A stretch of DNA of 6,094 nt from positions 1 through 6,094 of the forward strand of contig CANHLV010000127.1 of NCBI GenBank assembly GCA_947461495.1. The letters are read 5' to 3'. The DNA comes from Chitinophagaceae bacterium (lineage in GTDB: Bacteria; Bacteroidota; Bacteroidia; Chitinophagales; Chitinophagaceae). Made by a program: the position numbers and the translations under genes. The first letter of the stretch is position 1. Every line of letters begins with the position of its first letter. The notes under the pieces were generated by a model that was not told where the DNA came from, searched no databases, and saw only the letters and a list, made by a program, of their open reading frames with translations. Below are positions 1 to 6,076 of the stretch, in pieces.

Positions 1-1330
1 AATCTACAGTAACACCTGCAGGCGCAACAGTTACTCGCATGTGGCCTGAACTCGCTTGTATAATACCTTCGTGATAGCCATAATCATCTGCATAATTTAC
101 AACATCAGAATTAGATGGATTTGGATGACTAGGCTGAGGTGTTTCCTGATAAACCAAACAATCTTTTTCTTGCTTGCCATAGAAATGATCATGACCATGG
201 AAGAAGATATTTACTTTATGTTCTTTCAATAAATCTTTAATCGGCTTATACCATCCTGGTCTGTAAAATGCAAATGAATCTTCTCCGTTTAAACTTTTTC
301 CGCCCCACTCATACCTGTCCGCAAATTCAACGCCACCACGGCCGTCAGGATCTCCGCCAATAATTTGATGCGCAAAAACGAATTTGAATTTTTTACTGTC
401 GTTCTCTTCAAGCGTTTTTTTCATCCAATCGTATTGTGTTTTCCCTAAAGTCCATCTCCAGCCATGTAATGAATCGGGTTTGGTTGAAGTATACCAGTAA
501 GGATCAAGAACGATAAATAATGCATCGCCCCAAGTCCAAGAATAATAATTTTCTCTTTGTCCAACAAAAGCCTGATTCGAAGTATCACCTGAATAAAAAG
601 CATCAGGTGCAGGATTCATGAAATATTTTTTTCTATCAAGCGCATCCCAAATGGCAATATTATTGGATGAGTCTATTCTATTTCCTACTCTATTCCATCC
701 TGCTTCTCCTTCATGATTTCCTAAAGCAATAAATAAGGGAACGGAGTGTGAAGATATTTGATAGAAATTACGAAAAACATTACATCTATAGGTAATGGTG
801 TCGCGTGGAATGAGATTGGTCGTTCTGTTTTTTAATTTATCTGTCATTAAAAAATCACCTAAGTCAATCATAAAATCAGGATTGTCTGACAGTTGATTTT
901 GTAAACATTGTGCATATAAACTAGAATCGCTTTGTTCATCTGAATGAGGATCTGCTTCTACTACAAATGAAAAAGTACTGCCGGGATTTCTTTGTGTGTG
1001 AAAGAAATGTTCGGCTCTTGAAGTTGGTGTGTTTGTTCCAGGAACACGATGTCTGACGCGATAATAATATTTAGTGTTGGGCTGTAATCCGTTGATGGTA
1101 ATTTCTGCCGGAAGGTTAGCAGAAAAAGAAGCCCAAGGCGTTTGGTTGGGATATGTACCAGATACAGTTCCATATTGTACAGACATTTCTGCTGAGTCAG
1201 CAAAAAATAGTTGAATGGTGGCGCTGCTGTTAGTTGGTTTGCCTACCATTTCGGTGAATCTTATATTTTGTGCATTTACATTTATTAATGAAAGAGTTGT
1301 TATGCTTAAGAGAAATAGAATTTTTTTCAT
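1..1330 (-). CDS. Secreted calcineurin-like metallophosphoesterase (C-terminus beyond window)
   Basis: The frame is open from an ATG at 1330-1328 to the left edge, giving 443 visible codons without a stop. Residues 1-21 form a signal peptide ending NVNAQ. Residues about 22-115 resemble the beta-sandwich N-terminal domain of purple acid phosphatases (LQPNTKYYYRV at 82-92). The catalytic domain follows with the metallophosphoesterase motif set: DPH at 127-129, GD at 158-159, GNHE at 204-207, His321 in FAHQ, and GHDH at 379-382. These residues bind two metal ions in the family, so phosphate ester hydrolysis outside the cytoplasm is likely; the substrate is unknown. The first motif is Asp-x-His, as in general calcineurin-like enzymes. 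The protein aligns along its length with the paralogue encoded upstream, and the visible end (SGHMRVTVAP) matches residues 437-446 of that protein. A T9SS tail may lie outside the window. The 43-bp gap upstream shows no terminator, so co-transcription is likely. Confidence 0.93.
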   Translation of the reverse strand, partial: MKKILFLLSITTLSLINVNAQNIRFTEMVGKPTNSSATIQLFFADSAEMSVQYGTVSGTYPNQTPWASFSANLPAEITINGLQPNTKYYYRVRHRVPGTNTPTSRAEHFFHTQRNPGSTFSFVVEADPHSDEQSDSSLYAQCLQNQLSDNPDFMIDLGDFLMTDKLKNRTTNLIPRDTITYRCNVFRNFYQISSHSVPLFIALGNHEGEAGWNRVGNRIDSSNNIAIWDALDRKKYFMNPAPDAFYSGDTSNQAFVGQRENYYSWTWGDALFIVLDPYWYTSTKPDSLHGWRWTLGKTQYDWMKKTLEENDSKKFKFVFAHQIIGGDPDGRGGVEFADRYEWGGKSLNGEDSFAFYRPGWYKPIKDLLKEHKVNIFFHGHDHFYGKQEKDCLVYQETPQPSHPNPSNSDVVNYADDYGYHEGIIQASSGHMRVTVAPAGVTVD

Positions 1331-1373
1331 TTGCTATAAGTTATAAATAATTTGAAATTTCTATTGAAGATGA

Positions 1374-3188
1374 TTAATGCTGAATCATAATTTTTTTACT
1401 CGCTTTTCCTTGATCCGTTTCTATTTTCAAGAAATAAATTCCAGTTGAAAACTTACTGATATCAATAGTATTGGTGTTTCCTTTATAAAGTGTTTGACCG
1501 ATACTATTTACCAATTCGGTTTGAAGATTAGTTATATTATTAGCGAATCTCAGATTGATTGTGTTTTTTGCAGGATTAGGAAAAACCGTAACGAAATCAT
1601 TTGTTGAAAATTGACAAGCTCTTCTCAAACTATCTGTAGGTGGTGTTCCCAAACAGCCCGAAGGAGAAGCAGTATATGTTCTGGTTTGAAATCCACTGGA
1701 ATCGCAGGCAGACCAGTTTCCATAGGTAAATTCACATGGCGTTACGATACAATCTCCAATAGTATATGAAAATGCAATTTCTCCATTCTTATGAACACCC
1801 ATCGTATCAGCGGGCAAATAAGCTCTTACAAAATCTACTTTCACACAAGATGGCGTAACACTTACTTTAATGTGACCTGATCCCGGTAGTGTATCTGCCG
1901 TGTATGCTCCAGCGTTAGCTAGCATGCCAATTTCATAAGTAGAATCAGCAGCCATGGGGCAAGCTTGATAAGTGATGCCATCCAACACTTCATGCGCAAA
2001 TACATGATCATGTCCTTGGAATAATATGGTAACACGATTGTCGATGAACAACTGATGAATAGGCTTTGTCCAACCTTCACTCGCCGGTCTGTTGACATCA
2101 AAAGTGTAACCGTTTCCGGTAGTTCCATTTACTCTTTGATAACCGCCCCACTCATTGGTAATGGCATTGGTAATTCCACCTCTTCCTTCGCCACGAATAT
2201 GATGAGCAAATACGAATTTATATTTTGCTGTACTTGATTCTAATGTATTTTTTAACCATAAATATTGAGGAACTCCAAGTGTCCAATCCCAACCTGTTGG
2301 TTTGGCGGATGTATCGGAACGACTATCATATCTATATGGATCTAAGACTACAAACAATGCATCGCCCCAAGTCCAGGCATAATAATTTTCTGGCTTGTCC
2401 ATTCCATATAATTCCGATTGATTGTTGCCTGAATAAAAACTATTGGGATATGGATTGGGAAAATATTTTTTTCTGGATAAAGTTGCGTTAATAGGCAAAT
2501 TGCTTGGCGGTGGAATCGGAAAATTAAAATGATGTTTTCTTTCACCTTCATGATTTCCTAAAGCAATGTAAAATGGGACTGAATGACAAATCTGTCCTAA
2601 TAACGGTCTGTAGTTATAATGCAAAGTATCTAGTTCGCCGGCGCTTATGGTATAAGTATGATCGAGATAAGAATGGTCATCGCCAAAAATATCACCCAAT
2701 GACAACATGAAATCCGGATTGCCCATGAGTTGATTATTCAGCGTTATTTTATAAAGACTTGGGACACCTTTGATATCATAAAGATGTTCATCGGCTTCTA
2801 TGGTAAAATTGAAAGAACTTCCTGTTGTTCGTTGGGTTTGAAATGAATATTCGGGAGAGTAAGTGTAATTTCCCGAACTGCCTACTGCACGGTATTTTAA
2901 TCGGTAGAAATATTTGGTATTGGGTGTCAACAATCTTAAATCGATATCATTGGGAAGCTTGGTTTGCAAAGTAAATGCCGAACTGAACTGGTTGTAGGAA
3001 CCAGGTTGAGTGCCATATTCAATGACCAATTCGGTATTTTGGTAAAACATGATACTCGCAGTAATGGAAGTGTCTGTGGGTCTTCCTAAAATGATATCAA
3101 ATTGCTGGGCTTGTGACGAAAAAACAGAAATAAATAAGAGAAAAAAAAGGCAGATAAAAGGATTTCTCGACTTTTTTATTTGTTTCAT
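1374..3188 (-). CDS. T9SS-secreted metallophosphoesterase with PAP-like N-domain and TSP1-like module
   Basis: This complete 604-residue protein starts at ATG 3188-3186. A signal peptide covers about residues 1-28 (hydrophobic FICLFFLLFISVF, ending SSQAQ). A PAP-like/fibronectin-like beta domain spans about 29-120 (LLTPNTKYFYRL). The calcineurin-like phosphoesterase domain, about 125-455, carries DEH at 133-135, GD at 165-166, GNHE at 211-214, FAHH with His329, and GHDH at 392-395, so the expected metal ligands are present. Residues about 480-526 form a Cys/Trp module (YGNWSAC, QTRTYT, SGCLGTPP, RRAC) resembling a TSP1-type repeat. Residues about 530-604 are a T9SS type A sorting domain (VFPNPAKNTINLRF, then TGIYFLKI and a basic end), which directs secretion and usually surface attachment. 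Family knowledge supports hydrolysis of phosphate esters; the substrate cannot be read from sequence. It is the first gene of a probable minus-strand operon with its paralogue. Confidence 0.96.
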   Translation of the reverse strand: MKQIKKSRNPFICLFFLLFISVFSSQAQQFDIILGRPTDTSITASIMFYQNTELVIEYGTQPGSYNQFSSAFTLQTKLPNDIDLRLLTPNTKYFYRLKYRAVGSSGNYTYSPEYSFQTQRTTGSSFNFTIEADEHLYDIKGVPSLYKITLNNQLMGNPDFMLSLGDIFGDDHSYLDHTYTISAGELDTLHYNYRPLLGQICHSVPFYIALGNHEGERKHHFNFPIPPPSNLPINATLSRKKYFPNPYPNSFYSGNNQSELYGMDKPENYYAWTWGDALFVVLDPYRYDSRSDTSAKPTGWDWTLGVPQYLWLKNTLESSTAKYKFVFAHHIRGEGRGGITNAITNEWGGYQRVNGTTGNGYTFDVNRPASEGWTKPIHQLFIDNRVTILFQGHDHVFAHEVLDGITYQACPMAADSTYEIGMLANAGAYTADTLPGSGHIKVSVTPSCVKVDFVRAYLPADTMGVHKNGEIAFSYTIGDCIVTPCEFTYGNWSACDSSGFQTRTYTASPSGCLGTPPTDSLRRACQFSTNDFVTVFPNPAKNTINLRFANNITNLQTELVNSIGQTLYKGNTNTIDISKFSTGIYFLKIETDQGKASKKIMIQH

Positions 3189-3240
3189 TTTTAATATTAT
3201 AAAGCTGTTTTTGATAATTGAGGCATTTCTTGACTAAAGC

Positions 3241-3272
3241 CAAATAAAAAAGTTTAAGAACTGTTAAACCAA
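3241..3272 (-). promoter_or_regulatory. Possible promoter for the phosphoesterase pair
   Basis: Read on the minus strand, TTG (complement of 3270-3272) is followed after 21 bases by TTTATTTG (complement of 3241-3248). This resembles the Bacteroidota primary sigma factor consensus of TTTG at about -33 and TAnnTTTG at about -7, with one mismatch in the -7 element. The predicted leader would be about 45 nt. In such A+T-rich sequence a match of this quality can arise by chance. Confidence 0.25.
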
Positions 3273-3309
3273 TTCAAAAAATAGAGTCAAAAATCAGCTT
3301 AAAAATTAA

Positions 3310-3342
3310 TTGTCAATTTTCTACGAGTAAAATCGTATTTTG
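3310..3342 (+). promoter_or_regulatory. Possible promoter for the PEBP/YHYH unit
   Basis: TTG at 3310-3312 and TATTTTG at 3336-3342 approximate the Bacteroidota -33 (TTTG) and -7 (TAnnTTTG) elements. The -7 match is one base short and the spacer of 23 bases is slightly long. Transcription would begin near 3350, leaving a leader of about 75 nt that contains the TTTTAC repeats. This is a weak match. Confidence 0.25.
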
Positions 3343-3389
3343 GTTTTTCAATTAATAAGTAAAATCTCAAGATATAATAATCAATCAAA

Positions 3390-3409
3390 TTTTACTTTTA
3401 CTTTTAAAA
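3390..3409. repeat. TTTTAC tandem repeat, inverted counterpart of the repeat at 4211-4234
   Basis: The sequence is TTTTAC twice followed by TTTTAAAA, 15 bases before the PEBP-lipoprotein start. Its reverse complement differs from the A-rich repeat after that gene only in homopolymer lengths, so the two could pair in a shared transcript. Confidence 0.6.
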
Positions 3410-3424
3410 TTTCACTTAATAAAT

Positions 3425-4210
3425 ATGAAATCATCGGTTTTGTTCCTCACCATTTGTTTTTTTTCATTTTTTTCTTGCAAAAAAAACACCCCTTCCAACG
3501 GAAATTCAATTTTAGCTACTATTCAATCTTTTTCACCGGCTGCAGGAGCTATAGGTTCAACAATCACTATTACCGGTTCGCATTTTACCGGCACTACTTC
3601 TATAACCATTAATGGCACAACAGTTACTAATTATACAGTTGTGAATGATTCAACAATCATTTTCACAGTGCCTTCTGGGGCTACAACAGGAACAGTTACC
3701 ATTACTAACGGTGCCGGAACTTACACCGGAAGTACATTCACTGTTGGCGTTTCCAAATTGGTGGCGTATAGTTCTGCTTTTGTAAACAATGGCATGTATC
3801 CCAAATTGTACACTTGCGATAGTACCGGTATAGCCCCTCCGATTGCTTGGAGAGATGCACCCGCTGGAACCAATGCTTATGCCATTACCATGCACACAAT
3901 AACACCAACACCTCCCAATCATGTTTACATGGTGGTTTATAATTTACCGGCTTCGGTATTAAGCGTACCAGAAAACAATACTACAGTTGGAACATACGGA
4001 GCCAATACATTCGCCAATCCGCTTCATTACGAGCCTCCTTGTTCACAAGGACCAGGTGTAAAATATTATTATATCACTGTTTATGCACTTTCTCAACAAC
4101 CAACATTGACTGTTCCCCAAAATCAAGTTACCATGGATGTATTAAAAACAGCTATGAGTGGCATTACTTTGGATACTTCAATGATAACCGTTGGCTACGC
4201 CAGACCATAA
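3425..4210 (+). CDS. Lipoprotein with IPT/TIG domain and PEBP (YbhB/YbcL-like) domain
   Basis: This 261-residue protein starts at ATG 3425. Residues 1-18 are a lipoprotein signal peptide (hydrophobic SVLFLTICFFSFF, then FFSC with the lipidated Cys at 18). Cys is followed by KKN, not acidic residues, so a Bacteroidota surface-export signal is not evident. Residues about 32-108 form an IPT/TIG immunoglobulin-like fold (FSPAAGAIGSTITITGSHF, then TVPSGATTGTVTI). Residues about 112-260 form a phosphatidylethanolamine-binding-protein fold (YPKLYTCDSTGIAPPIAW, VYNLPA, EPPCSQGPG, YYYITVYAL, ITVGYAR). The DPDxP segment usual in bacterial PEBPs is replaced by HTITPTP at 157-163, and the usual GxHRY His is replaced by GVKYY at 211-215, so ligand binding may differ or be lost. 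It is probably an operon with the YHYH gene 24 bp downstream. An envelope accessory or binding role is inferred; no enzymatic activity can be claimed. Confidence 0.93.
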   Translation: MKSSVLFLTICFFSFFSCKKNTPSNGNSILATIQSFSPAAGAIGSTITITGSHFTGTTSITINGTTVTNYTVVNDSTIIFTVPSGATTGTVTITNGAGTYTGSTFTVGVSKLVAYSSAFVNNGMYPKLYTCDSTGIAPPIAWRDAPAGTNAYAITMHTITPTPPNHVYMVVYNLPASVLSVPENNTTVGTYGANTFANPLHYEPPCSQGPGVKYYYITVYALSQQPTLTVPQNQVTMDVLKTAMSGITLDTSMITVGYARP

Positions 4211-4234
4211 TTTTTAAAAAGTAAAAAGTAAAAA
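4211..4234. repeat. AGTAAAA-type repeat forming the leader of the YHYH gene
   Basis: The whole 24-bp gap between the two plus-strand genes is TTTTTAAAAA followed by two GTAAAAA units, ending directly at the TTG start. It is the near reverse complement of 3390-3409. It provides the A-rich upstream context that Bacteroidota ribosomes favour in place of a Shine-Dalgarno sequence. Confidence 0.6.
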
Positions 4235-5626
4235 TTGAAAAAAATTATCACCATTATCTTCTATTTCGTTGTAACTGCAGCAGGATTATTTGCACATCCC
4301 GGAGGGCATTATTCTAAATCTGATGTTTCAACATTACACCAATGGGAAACTCAAAAAAACAATGAGAAAATTGTAGGCAATTACATGATGTCAAACAAAG
4401 AATTTATTTTGATTGAAGGTGCAGAAGGAAAAATATGGAGGATGAACATAAATGAATTGTCGGCAAATGATAAGAATTTCATTAATGCAGAAATATCAAA
4501 TATCAATACAAAAAACGGCATCAATCTTCCTTTGATTACTGATTACAACAGCATTTCAAAATGGGATTATCAATACATTTTTAAATTGGCTATTTTAGCC
4601 TTGATTGCATTCGGCTTTTATGGATTGAGCATCCTTGCTTATAAAAATAATTTCAGGAAGCAGTGGCAGTTTGCTTTCTCAATTTTGGCTCTTTGTTTTT
4701 CAGTTTTATTTTTTGCATCTTGTAAAAAGACAACACCTTCTCCCGCTCCTGTGGTTCCAACTGGAAATGGTATTCCTAAAACATCAACAGGTTTTTTAGA
4801 TTCGGCCTTTACACCATACAAACCTTCCATTTCAACCACATGGGATACCACTTATTTTTATGTGAACAGTGGAGGAATCCCTAATCATAACATGATGATC
4901 GGCATTACAAGCTGGCAGCAACAAGTTCCCATTCCACAGGCATATTCAGGTACCAATCACTGGAGTATTCCTTTACAACCTGTATATGCAACTACTCCTT
5001 TAAGTACAAGATATAATTTCATGAAAGGTGCTGTTGCCATTGCCGTTAATGGTATTCCCATTTTCAATGCTTTAAATAACAGAGGAGAAGATTCCTATGC
5101 TATAGGCGAATTGGATAACTGGGGCGGACATTGCGGAAAAGCAGATGACTATCATTATCATGCCGCTCCTTTACATTTGTCAGGAACTTCAGGATTAATG
5201 CCCATTGCATTTGCGCTAGATGGATTTGCGGTGTATGGAGCTAAAGAACCAGATGGCACTAACATGCAAAGTTTAGATACTTGCCATGGACATATTTATA
5301 ACAATGGTGTATATCATTATCATGGAACCAACACCTATCCTTATGTAGTGGGTTCTATGAGAGGTAAAGTGACCATCGACCCAACTACGCCTGCACCTGA
5401 AAATCAGATTTTACCACAAGCATTTGCTCATGGTGTCAGACCTCCTCTTACTCCGTTGCGAAATGCAGTAATCACTGATTTCACTTCTCCAGCTGCTAAT
5501 GCCTATAATTTAACCTATCAACTTGGCAATCGTCAGGGTCATGTAAATTACAATTGGGATAACACAGGCCGGTATCATTTTACATTTATTGATACAGCTG
5601 GTGTAACGACTACGGCAAATTATTAA
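4235..5626 (+). CDS. YHYH-domain membrane protein with SHD1-like N-domain, two TM helices and internal lipobox
   Basis: This 463-residue protein starts at TTG 4235; an in-frame TAA at 4229-4231 rules out any earlier start, and the first in-frame ATG (codon 51) would remove the signal peptide. Residues 1-20 are a signal peptide ending GLFA. Residues about 31-86 resemble an SHD1 domain (Trp37, EGKIWRMNINELSANDKNFI). Transmembrane segments lie at about 117-136 and 145-162, joined by a basic loop (KNNFRKQW), which places both flanking regions outside the cytoplasm. FFASC at 159-163, followed by KKTTPSPAP, looks like a lipoprotein signal peptide end. The YHYH domain occupies about 200-400, with HCGKADDYHYH at 299-309, CHGH at 350-353 and a second YHYH at 360-363. 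These His/Cys clusters suggest metal binding, which is inference. The C-terminal part (about 415-463) is beta-rich. The protein is probably exported and membrane-anchored, working with the PEBP lipoprotein. Confidence 0.93.
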   Translation: MKKIITIIFYFVVTAAGLFAHPGGHYSKSDVSTLHQWETQKNNEKIVGNYMMSNKEFILIEGAEGKIWRMNINELSANDKNFINAEISNINTKNGINLPLITDYNSISKWDYQYIFKLAILALIAFGFYGLSILAYKNNFRKQWQFAFSILALCFSVLFFASCKKTTPSPAPVVPTGNGIPKTSTGFLDSAFTPYKPSISTTWDTTYFYVNSGGIPNHNMMIGITSWQQQVPIPQAYSGTNHWSIPLQPVYATTPLSTRYNFMKGAVAIAVNGIPIFNALNNRGEDSYAIGELDNWGGHCGKADDYHYHAAPLHLSGTSGLMPIAFALDGFAVYGAKEPDGTNMQSLDTCHGHIYNNGVYHYHGTNTYPYVVGSMRGKVTIDPTTPAPENQILPQAFAHGVRPPLTPLRNAVITDFTSPAANAYNLTYQLGNRQGHVNYNWDNTGRYHFTFIDTAGVTTTANY

Positions 5627-5675
5627 TTACTGGATTGGGCAAATATTTTTGAAATAAGTAGACAAGTTTTAGATA

Positions 5676-5708
5676 AATCCCGGCTGCATGAGGTAGCTGG
5701 GATTTTTT
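5676..5708 (+). terminator. Rho-independent terminator of the PEBP/YHYH unit
   Basis: AATCCCGGCT (5676-5685) pairs with AGCTGGGATT (5695-5704) through ten base pairs including one G-U, around a 9-nt loop. A run of six T (5703-5708) overlaps and follows the right arm. It lies 50 bases after the YHYH stop codon, the right place and direction to end that transcript. Confidence 0.85.
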
Positions 5709-5739
5709 ATGAATGAGTGCAATTAGAAGTTTCTTATTG

Positions 5740-5773
5740 GCGATATTGCAATATTGCAATATCGCAATATTAC
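5740..5773. repeat. 26-bp perfect palindrome made of 8-bp tandem units
   Basis: Bases 5740-5765 equal their own reverse complement over all 26 positions. The same stretch reads as four tandem 8-mers: GATATTGC (5742), AATATTGC (5750), AATATCGC (5758) and AATATTAC (5766). It could be a binding site for a dimeric protein array, a cruciform-prone element or one copy of a dispersed intergenic repeat; the sequence alone does not decide. Confidence 0.85.
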
Positions 5774-5882
5774 GTGTTCTCAACTCGAACAGCCAAATTT
5801 TTTCACTAATATTTCTTTAGTACCACTTAACTTTCTTCAATCTATTTCTTTACTACAACAAACACCCATTAGTGTCCAAGTT

Positions 5883-5903
5883 TTACCAACAAAAGATTGG
5901 TAA
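5883..5903. repeat. Small perfect inverted repeat
   Basis: TTACCAA (5883-5889) and TTGGTAA (5897-5903) form a 7-bp stem with a 7-nt loop. No T-run follows, so it is not a standard terminator. It may be a minor regulatory or remnant structure, or chance. Confidence 0.4.
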
Positions 5904-6049
5904 TTAGAAGCTTATACCTCTAAAATTTTTTAAACCCGGATTTTGCAGTTGGAATCGTGATGAAAGGAAAAAAGGCAATAAAGACGGGTGTTTGAGCCGA
6001 TATTTTGGACGAAAGCATAATGAATTATGTTGAGATCAAAATATCAAGC

Positions 6050-6076
6050 AAATGCTTGTCTTTGCAGCATTTTTTT
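6050..6076 (+). terminator. Weak terminator-like hairpin near the right edge
   Basis: AAATGCT (6050-6056) pairs with AGCATTT (6066-6072) around a 9-nt loop, and T's run through 6076. The stem is short with few G-C pairs, and no transcript is known to need it. An overlapping alternative palindrome, CAAGCA-AA-TGCTTG, sits at 6045-6058. Confidence 0.25.

Larger units (their letters stand above)
3189..3424. promoter_or_regulatory. Divergent intergenic region between phosphoesterase and PEBP/YHYH units
   Basis: These 236 A+T-rich bases separate two divergently read transcription units and must contain the promoters for at least the nearer genes, unless those lie further inside. No tRNA, riboswitch or strong hairpin is visible. 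Both starts are preceded by A/T-rich sequence without a Shine-Dalgarno motif, as is normal in Bacteroidota. Confidence 0.6.

Noticed and set aside
961..1203. 80-codon minus-strand frame within the left phosphoesterase
   Set aside because: It lies in another frame of a gene whose own translation gives a signal peptide and a full set of catalytic motifs without frameshift.
1331..1373. Possible terminator or promoter between the two phosphoesterase genes
   Set aside because: The 43-bp gap has no stem-loop with a T-run and no convincing promoter motif.
1919..2551. Open frames on both strands inside the complete phosphoesterase gene
   Set aside because: They are shadows of a well-supported coding frame with an intact motif set; their translations show no family features.
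3340..3612. 90-codon plus-strand open frame overlapping the PEBP-lipoprotein start
   Set aside because: It is out of frame with the clear lipoprotein gene, is rich in Phe, Tyr and His as expected from T-rich DNA, and has no domain pattern.
5860..5993. 8-bp inverted repeat AAACACCC / GGGTGTTT as insertion-sequence ends
   Set aside because: The arms are only 8 bp, 118 bp apart, with no transposase between them and no visible target duplication; chance is likely.
5960..5995. Tiny plus-strand frame ATG-AAA-GGA to TGA (11 codons)
   Set aside because: It is too short, with no context supporting a leader peptide or toxin.
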